A stretch of 34,766 nucleotides of DNA from Enterobacterales bacterium (GTDB lineage: Bacteria > Pseudomonadota > Gammaproteobacteria > Enterobacterales > Enterobacteriaceae), in assembly GCA_015654745.1 (NCBI GenBank), contig JAATGH010000051.1, positions 1-34,766 of the forward strand. Direction: 5' to 3'. A program made the translations under genes and the position numbers. Position 1 is the stretch's first letter, and each line of letters opens with the position of its first letter. This document shows positions 1 to 9,249 of the stretch, in pieces. The notes below the pieces were generated by a model, which saw nothing but the letters and a program-made list of their open reading frames with translations, searched no databases and had not been told where the DNA came from.

Positions 1-852
1 CGCGGCGGTGATTCGGCCGCTGGTAAAGGCGCCGATGGCCGCCCCCAGCGGCACGGCGGAATACATCATGCCGAGCCGGCCGGCGCTGATATGCCACGTG
101 GACGCCAGGGCGGGATACAGTACCCGCACCGCGCTGGTCATCGCCAGCAGCGCGCCGATCAATGCCACCGCGCCAACCATGGGGTGTTGAACCACAAACC
201 CCAGGCCCGCCGCCAGTGCGCGCAAGGGGTGCTCTTTTGGCTGTGGCGGCGGCGCGAGACGGGGTAAACGCAACAGCGGCAACAGCGTTAACATTGTGCC
301 CAACGCCGCCAGTCCGTAATTCCAGACCACGCCGCCGCCGGCGATAATCGCCCCACCCACCGCCGGCGATAAAATGGCGCCAAAGCGTACGGTAAGCATA
401 CTTAACGCGCCCGCCTGCATAATATTCTCCCGACCAACCAGCGCCGGGGTTGCCGCCAATAATGCCGTGACTCCCACCGCGCCAAAAAAACCATCCCAGA
501 CGGACAACACATAGATGACCATCAACGACGGCGCCGGCAACAGGGCGTTCAGGCATAAGCCGATAAAACCCACACCACAGGTCGATCGGGCAAACAGGAT
601 CAGTCGGCGCCGTTCGTGACGATCGGCCATCACGCCACCGGCCAGCAGGCCAATAAACATACCGCCGCCGGCCAGCGTCACCGCGAGCCCCACCTGAAAA
701 CTGGAACCGGTGATGGACTGGATTTGCACCGGCACGGCAACCGCCAGCAGCCCCAGGGCCAGAATGGATAAAAAGCGGGCCAGAAACACCGCCCGGAACG
801 CCGGATGGGTTCTGAGCAAACTGACGTTAAGCATCAAAGTGGGTTTATTCAT
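1..852 (-). CDS. entS: EntS, enterobactin exporter (MFS), 3' end cut off
   Basis: Major facilitator superfamily pump of the inner membrane that exports newly made enterobactin to the periplasm. I translated the minus strand from the ATG at 852 through 284 codons to the window edge with no stop. The N-terminus begins [19 protein letters not shown] and continues [19 protein letters not shown], then a DRHERRR-like loop between helices 2 and 3, closely following E. coli EntS (about 416 residues). Roughly the last 130 residues lie outside the window. The gene is divergent from fepD, as in E. coli, with a Fur box in the 132-bp gap, so iron repression is expected. The match is very strong. The only uncertainty is the unseen C-terminus. 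Confidence 0.95.
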   Translation of the reverse strand, partial: MNKPTLMLNVSLLRTHPAFRAVFLARFLSILALGLLAVAVPVQIQSITGSSFQVGLAVTLAGGGMFIGLLAGGVMADRHERRRLILFARSTCGVGFIGLCLNALLPAPSLMVIYVLSVWDGFFGAVGVTALLAATPALVGRENIMQAGALSMLTVRFGAILSPAVGGAIIAGGGVVWNYGLAALGTMLTLLPLLRLPRLAPPPQPKEHPLRALAAGLGFVVQHPMVGAVALIGALLAMTSAVRVLYPALASTWHISAGRLGMMYSAVPLGAAIGAFTSGRITAA

Positions 853-984
853 ACAAACGGCAAAATAACCTAGGCTTGGCAACCATATAGGCTGAAATAA
901 GAGGAGAGCTCATGCTATCATAACCCGATACGAGTAATAACGATAATAACTATCATTATCATATATATTATGGTCTAGCCATTT
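853..984. promoter_or_regulatory. entS-fepD divergent promoter region with Fur box
   Basis: The 132-bp gap between the divergent genes is AT-rich and contains GATAATAACTATCATTATC at 942-960, close to the 19-bp Fur consensus GATAATGATAATCATTATC. The surrounding 935-972 stretch is rich in further NATWAT-type hexamers, so several Fur dimers could bind. One operator region would repress entS and fepDGC together when iron is plentiful. The -10/-35 elements cannot be assigned with confidence. Confidence 0.85.
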
Positions 985-1977
985 ATGCGCCACTCCGTTG
1001 GGCTATCGTTAATGTGTTTCGTGTTGCTGCTGATGATGGCGCTGAGCCTCTTTATCGGCGCCAAAACCATACCCGCCGATCGCGTATGGCTGGCCCTCGC
1101 CGGCGGCTGCGACGGCAGCGCCGATTGCGTTATTGTGCTTAATGCCCGTGTGCCGCGCACGCTCGCCGGCCTGCTGGCGGGAATGGCGCTGGGATTGTCC
1201 GGTGCGCTAATGCAAACCCTCACCCGCAATCCCCTGGCTGACCCCGGTATTCTTGGCGTTAACGCCGGGGCGGGGTTTGCCGTGGTCGTGGGCATCACGT
1301 TCTTCGGCGCCGCGTCCATCGACGGCTATCTATGGTTCGCCTTTGCCGGCGCGCTGGCGGCGGCCCTGCTGGTGGCGCTGATCGGCGCGCTGGGCGGCGG
1401 CAGGCTTAATCCCATCCGCCTGACTCTTGCGGGTGTGGCTCTGGGCGCGGTGCTGGACGGCATGGCGTCGGGTATTTCATTGCTGCACCCCCTGGTATAT
1501 GACCAGTTGCGCTTTTGGCAGGCCGGTTCGCTGGATATTCGCAGCATGGCGGCCGTTCACGTAACGATGTGGCCCATCCTGCTGGGAACGGGGCTGACCC
1601 TCTGGCTGACGAGCGCGCTCAATACCCTGAACATGGGCAGCGAGCTGGCGACGGCCCTTGGCGCCCGGGTGGGTTTAACGCAGTTGGCGGGTTTGACGGC
1701 CATCACCCTATTGTGCGGATCGGCCACCGCCCTGGTCGGCCCCATCGCCTTTATCGGGCTGATGATGCCGCACATCGCCCGCTGGATTACCGGACCTGAC
1801 CACCGCTGGATCATGCCCTGGACAATAGTGCTAACGCCGATGCTGCTGCTGGGCAGCGATATGCTGGGTCGGGTGGTTGTCCCCGGCGAGCTGCGGGTCT
1901 CGGTGATCACCGCCCTGGTGGGAGCGCCGGTGCTGATAGCCCTGGTCCGCCGCCATCCCACGCTGGGCCGGCTATGA
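985..1977 (+). CDS. fepD: FepD, ferric enterobactin ABC permease
   Basis: Inner-membrane permease subunit of the FepBDGC importer, belonging to the FecCD/BtuC-type family and acting as a dimer with FepG. The 330-residue product has the expected hydrophobic segments and family motifs such as LMQTLTRNPLADP and GPIAFIGLMMPHIARW, the latter being the region that contacts the ATPase. Length is close to E. coli FepD (334). The start chosen is the first usable ATG. An in-frame ATG 15 bases upstream runs into a TAG. The ribosome binding site is poor. The stop overlaps the fepG start (ATGA), indicating translational coupling. Confidence 0.96.
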   Translation: MRHSVGLSLMCFVLLLMMALSLFIGAKTIPADRVWLALAGGCDGSADCVIVLNARVPRTLAGLLAGMALGLSGALMQTLTRNPLADPGILGVNAGAGFAVVVGITFFGAASIDGYLWFAFAGALAAALLVALIGALGGGRLNPIRLTLAGVALGAVLDGMASGISLLHPLVYDQLRFWQAGSLDIRSMAAVHVTMWPILLGTGLTLWLTSALNTLNMGSELATALGARVGLTQLAGLTAITLLCGSATALVGPIAFIGLMMPHIARWITGPDHRWIMPWTIVLTPMLLLGSDMLGRVVVPGELRVSVITALVGAPVLIALVRRHPTLGRL

Positions 1978-2975
1978 ACCTGTATGCTTCGGCCTCCGTC
2001 AGGCTGACGCTCGCCGCCGTCGGGTTGCCGATCGCCTGTTTGGCCTTGGCGATGTATAGCCTTTGCGCGGGTTCGACACAATTTGGGGTCGTACAAGCGT
2101 TCGACGCGTTGCGCGGTGAGGCGCCGCACAATATCTACGTCATGGTAACGCAGTGGCGATTGCCGCGGGTGGCGACGGCGTTGCTGCTGGGCGCGGCCCT
2201 GGGAGCCAGCGGCGCGATTTTTCAATCGCTGATGCGCAACCCGCTCGGCAGTCCGGATATCATGGGCTTCAATACCGGCGCGCACAGCGCCGTGCTTATC
2301 GCCATCGTGCTGTTTAGCGGCGGACCGGCGGCAATCGTCGGCGCGGCGCTGGCCGGCGGTTTACTCAGCGCCGTGGTGGTCTATCTACTTGCCTGGCGCG
2401 ACGGCATTCAACCCTTCCGGCTGATTATTATCGGCATCGCCATTCGCGCCCTGTTGGTTTCGCTTAATACGTGGCTGGTGGTGGGCGCGTCGCTGGAATC
2501 CGCGCTCACCGCCGGGTTATGGAGCGCCGGATCGCTTAACGGCATAACCTGGGCAAAAATAATCCCGGTAGCACTACCCATTACGCTAGCGCTGATCACG
2601 GCCCTAGCGTTGTCACGCCGGATGCGCCTGCTGGAAATGGGCGACGACGCCGCCTGCGCGCTCGGCGTACCGGTGGAAACGTCGCGCCTGTGCCTGATAC
2701 TGACGGGAGTCGTTCTAACCGCCGCCGCGACCGCCGCCGCCGGGCCGATCTCGTTTATCGCCCTGGTAGCCCCGCAGATTTCCCGCCGCCTGGCCAGCAC
2801 GCAAACGCTGGCCATCCCGCTGGCCGCGCTTACCGGCGCGCTGTTGCTCCTGGCGGCGGACGTCGCCGCCCAACGCCTGTTTACCCCCTACCAGCTTCCC
2901 GTCGGGGTAGTGACCGTCAGTATCGGCGGTATCTATTTGATAGGCCTTTTAATCAGGGAGTCGCGAAAAAAATGA
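1974..2975 (+). CDS. fepG: FepG, ferric enterobactin ABC permease
   Basis: Second permease subunit of the ferric enterobactin importer, partner of FepD in the inner membrane. The 333-residue product carries the paralogous signatures IFQSLMRNPLGSPD, RLLEMGDDAACALG and GPISFIALVAPQISRR, and ends QLPVGVVTVSIGGIYLI followed by ESRKK, almost identical to the E. coli C-terminus. The gene overlaps fepD by four bases at its start and fepC by four at its end, so the three genes form a tightly coupled operon under the Fur-controlled promoter at 853-984. Confidence 0.96.
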   Translation: MNLYASASVRLTLAAVGLPIACLALAMYSLCAGSTQFGVVQAFDALRGEAPHNIYVMVTQWRLPRVATALLLGAALGASGAIFQSLMRNPLGSPDIMGFNTGAHSAVLIAIVLFSGGPAAIVGAALAGGLLSAVVVYLLAWRDGIQPFRLIIIGIAIRALLVSLNTWLVVGASLESALTAGLWSAGSLNGITWAKIIPVALPITLALITALALSRRMRLLEMGDDAACALGVPVETSRLCLILTGVVLTAAATAAAGPISFIALVAPQISRRLASTQTLAIPLAALTGALLLLAADVAAQRLFTPYQLPVGVVTVSIGGIYLIGLLIRESRKK

Positions 2976-3781
2976 GCGCCCTTACCCCATACTCATCCCG
3001 CCTACAGGCGGATAAACTGACGCTCGGCTACGACCAAAAAATTATCGCGCGCGAACTGTCCATCGACATTCCCGATGGCGAACTGACGGTGATTATCGGA
3101 CCGAATGCCTGTGGTAAATCGACGCTGCTGCGCGCGCTTAGCCGCCTGATGCGCCCCACGCTAGGCACGGTGTGGCTCGACGGCAAGGCAATAAACGATT
3201 ACGCCACCAAAGAGGTGGCGCGGCGCCTGGGGCTGCTGCCGCAAAGTTCCAACGCGCCCGGCGATATTACGGTGGCGGACCTGGTGGCGCGCGGACGCTA
3301 TCCGCACCAAAAGCTGTTTACCCGTTGGAGTGTCGACGATGAAAATTCGGTGGCCCGGGCAATGAAGGATACCGGGGTATTCGAACTGGCCGGCCGGCCG
3401 GTGGATACACTGTCCGGTGGACAGCGCCAACGGGTATGGATTGCGATGGTGCTGGCGCAACAAACGCCGCTATTGCTGCTTGATGAGCCGACCACCTGGC
3501 TCGATATTGCCCATCAAATCGATCTGTTGGAATTATTACGCGAGTTAAACCACGGCAGCGGCCATACGCTGGTGGTGGTGCTGCACGTTCTGAACCACGC
3601 CTGCCGTTACGCCACCCATCTGGTGGCGATGCGCGACGGGCGCATCGTTGCCCAGGGGTTGCCGGCGGAGATCGTCACCGCCCAACTGGTGGAACAGGTG
3701 TTTGGCCTGCGTTGCGTGATCATTGACGATCCGGTCTCCCATACGCCGCTTATCGTGCCGCTTGGCCGGGCCCGGGGTTAA
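2972..3781 (+). CDS. fepC: FepC, ferric enterobactin ABC ATPase
   Basis: ATP-binding subunit powering ferric enterobactin uptake, bound to the cytoplasmic face of FepDG. The 269-residue product has Walker A GPNACGKST (43-51), signature LSGGQ (147-151) and Walker B LLLLDEP (167-173). I chose the ATG at 2972, which overlaps the fepG stop as ATGA. The longer open frame from 2690 only runs backward through fepG, and the protein from 2972 aligns with the E. coli N-terminus. Two residues differ from E. coli FepC: the middle Walker A glycine is Ala46, and the switch region reads LHVLN (His205, Val206) instead of LHDLN. The 3' end overlaps the converging entF by 32 bases. Confidence 0.95.
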   Translation: MSALTPYSSRLQADKLTLGYDQKIIARELSIDIPDGELTVIIGPNACGKSTLLRALSRLMRPTLGTVWLDGKAINDYATKEVARRLGLLPQSSNAPGDITVADLVARGRYPHQKLFTRWSVDDENSVARAMKDTGVFELAGRPVDTLSGGQRQRVWIAMVLAQQTPLLLLDEPTTWLDIAHQIDLLELLRELNHGSGHTLVVVLHVLNHACRYATHLVAMRDGRIVAQGLPAEIVTAQLVEQVFGLRCVIIDDPVSHTPLIVPLGRARG

Positions 3782-6700
3782 GTCCCCGTAATACCTGGTT
3801 CAATAACGGTCCAAGCGACTGGAACGATGCGGGCGAAATAATATCCACATGGGCGCAGTCCAACTCATGTAATGTGAGCTTGTCCACATAGCGCGCCCAG
3901 GTTTGCCGAACGTCCATCTCGGCGGGTAGCGAGCGCCGCGCCACAAACAGGGTGGCTTCACCGGCAAAATGGGTGCTGTGGCTGGCGGCCAGCAGACGGA
4001 CGGAATCCCCATAATTGGCCTCGATATCGTCAAATAACCGCCGCTGCCCGTCCCCATCCGGTTCGCCCACCCCCTGCTGGGCGGCAATAAATTGCTCGCG
4101 CTCGCGCCGCACTTCATCCAGTACCGCCTGATCCAATACATGTTTACCCAGCACCTGATCCCAGCGCTGGGTTTCCGGCGGGTAGGTATCCAGCAGGCCC
4201 AGGAACGCCACCGTTTCACCCGCGGCCTGTAGCCGGGCCGCAATGCCCTGCGCCAAGGTACCACCCAGCGAATAGCCGATAAAATGGTAGGGACCCTGGG
4301 GCTGCTGCCGGCGCACGGTGCGCAGATGGGCATCACACACCTGCTCAAGGGTTGCGCATTGTTGCAACGGGCCGTCAGGACGCGGCGACTGAACTCCCAC
4401 CAATGACCAGTGCGGATCTAGGTAGCGCCGCAGCACGCTAAACTGCCAGGCAAAACCGGACGCCGGATGAAAGCAAAACAATCGCGGACCCGGGCCGTCG
4501 CGTAGCGGCAATATGGCGTCAAAACCCGCCTGCCCGCCCTGTGCGCCACCACCGTCATCGGCGCACAAGGTCGCCAGCCGCGCCACCGTGGAGGACACCA
4601 TAACCTGCCCTACGGTAATGGCGCCGCCGAGTTCCCGGCGTAATTCCGCCGCCAAACGCATCGCCAACAGCGAGTGGCCCCCCAAGGCAAAAAAGTCGTC
4701 ATCAACGGAGCCAACCTTCTGCTGCAACAGCCGGCTAAAGATATCGGCGATCTGCCGCTCAACGCCCTCACGGGGCGCCCGGCTTGCGCTTCGTTGCCTG
4801 AACTGGGGCAACGGCAGCGCGTTGCGATCCAGCTTACCGTTGGCGCTGAGCGGTAATTCGGCCAGTTGAACCAGCGCCACCGGTACCATATGTGCCGGCA
4901 GCCGTTCGCAAAGCGACGCACGCAGCGCCTCCAGGTGCAATGGCATTCCCGGCTGCGCCACCAGGTAACCCACCAGTTGCCGCCCATCGCCGCCCGCGGC
5001 GTCGGGCGCGGTGGCCAGCATCCGGGCGTGAGTCACCGCCTGATCTACGCCGGGCAAGAGCAACAGCGCATGGTCGATCTCGCTCAACTCTATCCGTTGA
5101 CCACGAATTTTAAGCTGATGATCGCTACGTCCGAGATACTCCACCGCGCCATTTTCCAGCCACCGGGCAATATCGCCGGTGCGGTACATCCGTCCGCCGT
5201 TTCCCCAGGGATCGGCGACGAAACGGCTGGCGGTCAGCTCCGGCCTGGCCAGATAACCCTCGGCCAGCTGTATACCGGTTAAATAGAGGTCCCCCGCCAC
5301 GCCCGGCGGCACCGGCCGCAGCCGGCCGTCAAGAATGTGCAGCCCGGTGTTCCAGACCGGAAAACCAATCGGCACATTGGCACCGGATACCGCCGCTAGC
5401 GCCTCGCCATGCGCGGGATACCAACTGACGTCCACCGCGGCTTCGGTGGGACCGTATAAATTATGCAGCTCCACCGACGTACGACGCTGCCACAGGCGCG
5501 ACAGCTCGGCCGGCAGCGCTTCACCACTGCAAAATACGCGCTTGAGCCCACGACAACGCGCGCGGCTATCGTCATCAATCAGCACCGCCACCAGCGCCGC
5601 CAGCATTGACGGCACAAAATGCAGGGTGGTAATGCGATAGTCGGCGACCAGGCGCAGCAGGGTGTCAGGATCGCGATGCGCCTCCGGCGGCGCCATCACC
5701 AGACGCGCGCCCACCATCAGCGGCCAGAAAAACTCCCACACCGACACATCAAAACTGCATGGCGTCTTTTGCAACACCGCGTCATCCCCGGACAAAGGAT
5801 AGTGATGTTGCATCCAGAGCAAGCGGTTAACTATCGCCTTATGCGCCACCACCACGCCTTTCGGACGACCGGTCGAGCCGGAGGTATAAATAATATAGGC
5901 GGGATGATCTGCCGACGGCCCCTGAAAACGCTGCGGCAAGCGGGTATCAATCAACAGCGGCGCGTCGTATAGCAGCGTCGCGCCTCGGGCGGCGAAGCGC
6001 GCCCGTTGTTCACCGTTGGCGATCAGCAGGCGCGGGCCGGCGTCGTCGAGCATAAACCCCAGCCGTTCATCCGGGTAACCGGTATCCAGCGGCAAATAGG
6101 CGGCACCCACCTCGATGATGGCCATCAATGCCAAGGAGAGAAATACCGAGCGCGGCAGCGCGACGGCGACGATATCGCCGGGCTTGACGCCCAGGGCCAC
6201 CAGTCGCTGGGCCAATGCCGTGACCTGATGACGGGTTTCCCCATAACTAAACTGATAATGGGCATCGGCAAGCGCCGGTGCCTGCGGCGTTTTTAAGGCC
6301 TGTTGGGCCAACAGCCCGCTCAGGGTCTGTGGCGCCAGAACCTTGGCGGTATTATTCACCCGTGCCAGTAACCGGCGATCCGCCTCATTGAGCACATCCG
6401 CCTCTACGCAGCTGAGCCGGGGATCGGCGGCAAATTGATCCAACAACAGCGGCAGCCGCAAGGCATGGGCCGACAGCTCGGCGAAGGAGTAGCGTTCGGC
6501 GTTGGCAATCAATTCCACCGTCACCTGTTGCCGATCGATGATGAGGCTGATCTCCACATCCCGCACCGGACCTGATGCCAGCGTATGGGTTTGCGCCTCG
6601 ATGCCGGCAAAATCCAGCCGGTAATCGAACAATTTCAGATTGAATATCGGGCCAAACAGCGGCTGGTCGTCGCCCACCCGGCCCAGATCCCGCTGCACCT

Positions 6701-7727
6701 GCTCTGAATCATAGCGCTGGTGCCGCCGCAGGGTTTTTAACTCCCCGGCCAGGTCCCGGGCCAGTTCGCCCAGCGTTTGCCGCGCACCGACCGACACGCT
6801 AAGCGGCAGGACGTTGATCACCGGTCCGGTGGCGCACAGCGCCGCCGAACCGATACGCCGCATAAAAATAAATCCGGCGGTATAGACCATTTGCCCGCTA
6901 AGGCGGCCCAGCCACAGCGCCACCAGCGCCAGCGTAATCTCGGCCACGCTTAACGACGGCCGCTGCTGCGCCGCCAGTCCGGCCAGCAGACCAGCATCCA
7001 GGTCGACGCTGTGACGCAGCAACCGAGTGGTGGCGGCCTGCCCGGTCAAGGGCCTGGCCGCCAGCGTGGCCGGTGGCGGTAATAGTCGAGTCTTTTTCCG
7101 CCAAAATTCGCCGTCGCTACGCCACGCATCAGACCCATAATAAGCCTGGTATTCAGCCACCACGGCGTGAAACGGCGTAAACGGAGAGGGGGGCGGCGTT
7201 TGATGCTGGACAAGGGCGGTATAAATATCGGCAATACGCCGGGTGATGGCGGTAAAACTAAAGCCATCAACTCTCAAATGGTGGTAACGCTGATACCAAA
7301 ACCAGCGCTCGCGCGCCACGCGGATCAGCACATGCCGATAGGGTGGCGTACCGCTTAGCACGCGCAGGTCGCTGCTTAAATCCGCCTGCATTAACGCCAG
7401 GGCGGCGGCCGGCGCATCCGCCGTGTCGCTCAGGTCCAGGCACTCCGGCCTGGCAATGGACGGCTCGGGGTTTACCCACTGCACCGCAATCCCTTCACGC
7501 TCGGCAAAGCGCAAATGCAGGGTATCGGCTTCGCCCATGCCCTGGACAATGGCGCTCAACAAGCACTCACTGTCAATGGCACCCTGCAGTTCAATATAAT
7601 GCGCTACCCCATAGGCGTTAGGCCACGGGGATAATTGTTCGGCCACCCAGATACCGGGTTGCGCCGCCACCAGCGGTAGCTCGGATTCTAGCGGATTCTC
7701 GCCGGGATGTAAGACTAGCTCTGACAC
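3750..7727 (-). CDS. entF: EntF, enterobactin synthase serine-activating NRPS
   Basis: Non-ribosomal peptide synthetase that activates L-serine, condenses it with 2,3-dihydroxybenzoate carried by EntB, and cyclises three units into enterobactin. The 1325-residue protein shows four domains in order: condensation (HHLRVDG, 149-155), adenylation (YTSGSTGRPKG, 614-624), carrier (LGGHSLL, phosphopantetheine Ser near 1019) and thioesterase (GYSLGG, Ser near 1153; CAHVDI, His near 1293). E. coli EntF is about 1293 residues, and the difference includes about 15 extra N-terminal residues and a few extra at the C-terminus. The start codon is GTG at 7727, preceded by AAGGAGCGAACGAC. It lies 32 bases after ybdZ, in one operon fes-ybdZ-entF. 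Confidence 0.97.
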   Translation of the reverse strand: MSELVLHPGENPLESELPLVAAQPGIWVAEQLSPWPNAYGVAHYIELQGAIDSECLLSAIVQGMGEADTLHLRFAEREGIAVQWVNPEPSIARPECLDLSDTADAPAAALALMQADLSSDLRVLSGTPPYRHVLIRVARERWFWYQRYHHLRVDGFSFTAITRRIADIYTALVQHQTPPPSPFTPFHAVVAEYQAYYGSDAWRSDGEFWRKKTRLLPPPATLAARPLTGQAATTRLLRHSVDLDAGLLAGLAAQQRPSLSVAEITLALVALWLGRLSGQMVYTAGFIFMRRIGSAALCATGPVINVLPLSVSVGARQTLGELARDLAGELKTLRRHQRYDSEQVQRDLGRVGDDQPLFGPIFNLKLFDYRLDFAGIEAQTHTLASGPVRDVEISLIIDRQQVTVELIANAERYSFAELSAHALRLPLLLDQFAADPRLSCVEADVLNEADRRLLARVNNTAKVLAPQTLSGLLAQQALKTPQAPALADAHYQFSYGETRHQVTALAQRLVALGVKPGDIVAVALPRSVFLSLALMAIIEVGAAYLPLDTGYPDERLGFMLDDAGPRLLIANGEQRARFAARGATLLYDAPLLIDTRLPQRFQGPSADHPAYIIYTSGSTGRPKGVVVAHKAIVNRLLWMQHHYPLSGDDAVLQKTPCSFDVSVWEFFWPLMVGARLVMAPPEAHRDPDTLLRLVADYRITTLHFVPSMLAALVAVLIDDDSRARCRGLKRVFCSGEALPAELSRLWQRRTSVELHNLYGPTEAAVDVSWYPAHGEALAAVSGANVPIGFPVWNTGLHILDGRLRPVPPGVAGDLYLTGIQLAEGYLARPELTASRFVADPWGNGGRMYRTGDIARWLENGAVEYLGRSDHQLKIRGQRIELSEIDHALLLLPGVDQAVTHARMLATAPDAAGGDGRQLVGYLVAQPGMPLHLEALRASLCERLPAHMVPVALVQLAELPLSANGKLDRNALPLPQFRQRSASRAPREGVERQIADIFSRLLQQKVGSVDDDFFALGGHSLLAMRLAAELRRELGGAITVGQVMVSSTVARLATLCADDGGGAQGGQAGFDAILPLRDGPGPRLFCFHPASGFAWQFSVLRRYLDPHWSLVGVQSPRPDGPLQQCATLEQVCDAHLRTVRRQQPQGPYHFIGYSLGGTLAQGIAARLQAAGETVAFLGLLDTYPPETQRWDQVLGKHVLDQAVLDEVRREREQFIAAQQGVGEPDGDGQRRLFDDIEANYGDSVRLLAASHSTHFAGEATLFVARRSLPAEMDVRQTWARYVDKLTLHELDCAHVDIISPASFQSLGPLLNQVLRGLNPGPGQAAR

Positions 7728-7759
7728 GTCGTTCGCTCCTTAAAACCCCAAAATTGCCG

Positions 7760-7966
7760 TCATCCGGCACGCAGCGCGGCGGGACGCATATCCGTCCAGT
7801 GGATCTCCAGCCACCCGGCACACTCGGCGCGCGGCGCCGGGCCAAACACCGAGGTCCAGCCGGCGGGTACCGGACTGAAATCCGGCCACAGACTGTACTG
7901 CTGCTGTTCATTGCACAGCACCCGGCAAACCTGAGCCGGATCGTCAAACGGATTTAATTGTTCCAA
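7760..7966 (-). CDS. ybdZ: YbdZ, MbtH-like NRPS partner (probable TTG start)
   Basis: Small MbtH-family protein that binds the EntF adenylation domain and supports its activity. Family hallmarks are present: NPFDDP near the N-terminus, then NEQQQYSLWPDF, VPAGW and WLEIHWTDMRP. I prefer the TTG at 7966, giving a 68-residue protein beginning MEQLNPFDDP. It has a strong GGGGAGG site six bases upstream, and the start lies inside the last codons of fes (13-bp overlap), which suggests coupled translation. An ATG at 7981 in the same frame would add MGRYY but has only a weak ribosome binding site, and a further ATG at 8020 is even less likely. Family assignment is firm. The start is the uncertain part. 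Confidence 0.9.
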   Translation of the reverse strand: MEQLNPFDDPAQVCRVLCNEQQQYSLWPDFSPVPAGWTSVFGPAPRAECAGWLEIHWTDMRPAALRAG

Positions 7967-9249
7967 ATAATACCTCCCCATAGGGCGACCAATCCGTCCA
8001 GCAGCCCACCGCGCCAGCACAGCGCGTCATGACCACCGTCCACTACCCGGTAATTCACCTGATGACCGGCTAAACGCAGTGCCTCGACGGCCCGATCGTT
8101 CACCCGCCTTACCAGCGGCTCCCTGGCGCCGGCTTCGATAAAGAGCTTAAGACCCAGTCCGGCGCCCAACCCCTGGTCAATCTCCCCCAGCAGCCGGCAG
8201 GAGGTAGCGGCGCTTCCCTGGCTACCCACCTCACGATTGGGCCACCAAAACGAACCGGATTGGCTCAGCACACAGCCAAATAGCCCAGGCCAGTGCAATG
8301 CGGCATACATGGCCGATAAGCCGCCAAAACTTTGCCCCGCCACCACCGTCGTGGCGGCATCGGCATGGTACGGCGCCCAGTCCGCCACCTGGGGTAACAA
8401 CTCCAGTTGTACCGCTTGCCAAAACGCCGGATTGCAGGTTAGCTCCCGCTCCCGCCGCCGGGTATCGATCGCGTCCACCAAGACATACACCGCCTCAGGC
8501 AGTTCGCCTGACTGCGTCAATGCGATCAGCGGCGACCACAGCGGCATTTGCCGCGCCCAAAACTGGCCGTCAAGCAACAGTGCCAGCGGACGCCGGAGCG
8601 ACCGGCGTCGTCCGGTGCTAAAAATCCAGACATCGCGGGTATTGCCCAACAATGCACTCTGCCAGCGATGCCGTTCCAACGTGGCCGGCGCGGGTAACGG
8701 CGGCAACGTACGGCCGGCCAGCGCGCCGACGCGATCAAACGTCGCCCATGCCGCTTGCGCCGGCGCCTGCGGCATATGCAGCCCGGAGACCGGGTGGCCG
8801 CGTCCGCCGGTCCAGGCGGGCAAGGGGTTAAGCTGGTCGGCAACGGCACCAGACAACACGCCGCGCCACCCGTTACGCAAGGCGGCGGGATCCAGGGATT
8901 GGCCTGACGCGAGGCCACTAAAGGCGGCATCGTCGCGACAGGGAATAAAACAATAGCTCCCACGCCACCCCGAACCCAGCACCGTCCGCCAGCACCAAAC
9001 ATCGGTACCCTCAATCCGCGCCAAACTTTGCGGCGCGGTACGGCTGTGGTGATCCGTCACGCCGCAGATATACACCCAGACGCGCCGGATCGCCGACGTA
9101 TGCCGATCCCCCATGGGATCACGCCATAGGAACGTCACGGCGCATCGCCCGGGCGAATCAGGCTCCACCCACGGCGCGCCTCGTTGCGCCACTTCCCGCC
9201 ACCAGTTATCACTGCCCACATCATGCCGGGCCAACATCACATTACTCAT
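7954..9249 (-). CDS. fes: Fes, enterobactin (enterochelin) esterase
   Basis: Cytoplasmic serine hydrolase that cleaves ferric enterobactin so that its iron can be released. The 431-residue product has an N-terminal Fes-type domain (RRVWVYICGVTDHH near 55-68) and an alpha/beta hydrolase domain with nucleophile motif GQSFGG (305-310, Ser307) and the terminal VDGGHDALCWRGG block (catalytic His407). Size and order agree with E. coli Fes. The ATG at 9249 is used. An in-frame ATG four codons later (MLARHDVG) is possible because neither has a convincing Shine-Dalgarno. It is divergent from fepA with a Fur box between, and its 3' end overlaps ybdZ. Confidence 0.96.
   Translation of the reverse strand: MSNVMLARHDVGSDNWWREVAQRGAPWVEPDSPGRCAVTFLWRDPMGDRHTSAIRRVWVYICGVTDHHSRTAPQSLARIEGTDVWCWRTVLGSGWRGSYCFIPCRDDAAFSGLASGQSLDPAALRNGWRGVLSGAVADQLNPLPAWTGGRGHPVSGLHMPQAPAQAAWATFDRVGALAGRTLPPLPAPATLERHRWQSALLGNTRDVWIFSTGRRRSLRRPLALLLDGQFWARQMPLWSPLIALTQSGELPEAVYVLVDAIDTRRRERELTCNPAFWQAVQLELLPQVADWAPYHADAATTVVAGQSFGGLSAMYAALHWPGLFGCVLSQSGSFWWPNREVGSQGSAATSCRLLGEIDQGLGAGLGLKLFIEAGAREPLVRRVNDRAVEALRLAGHQVNYRVVDGGHDALCWRGGLLDGLVALWGGIIWNN

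Noticed and set aside
2690-2971. N-terminal extension of fepC by 94 residues
   Set aside because: It is fepG read in another frame. The ATG at 2972 gives the family N-terminus and overlaps the fepG stop.
4513-8956. Several plus-strand frames of 60-240 codons inside entF and fes
   Set aside because: Antisense shadows of conserved high-GC genes, without ribosome binding sites or domains.
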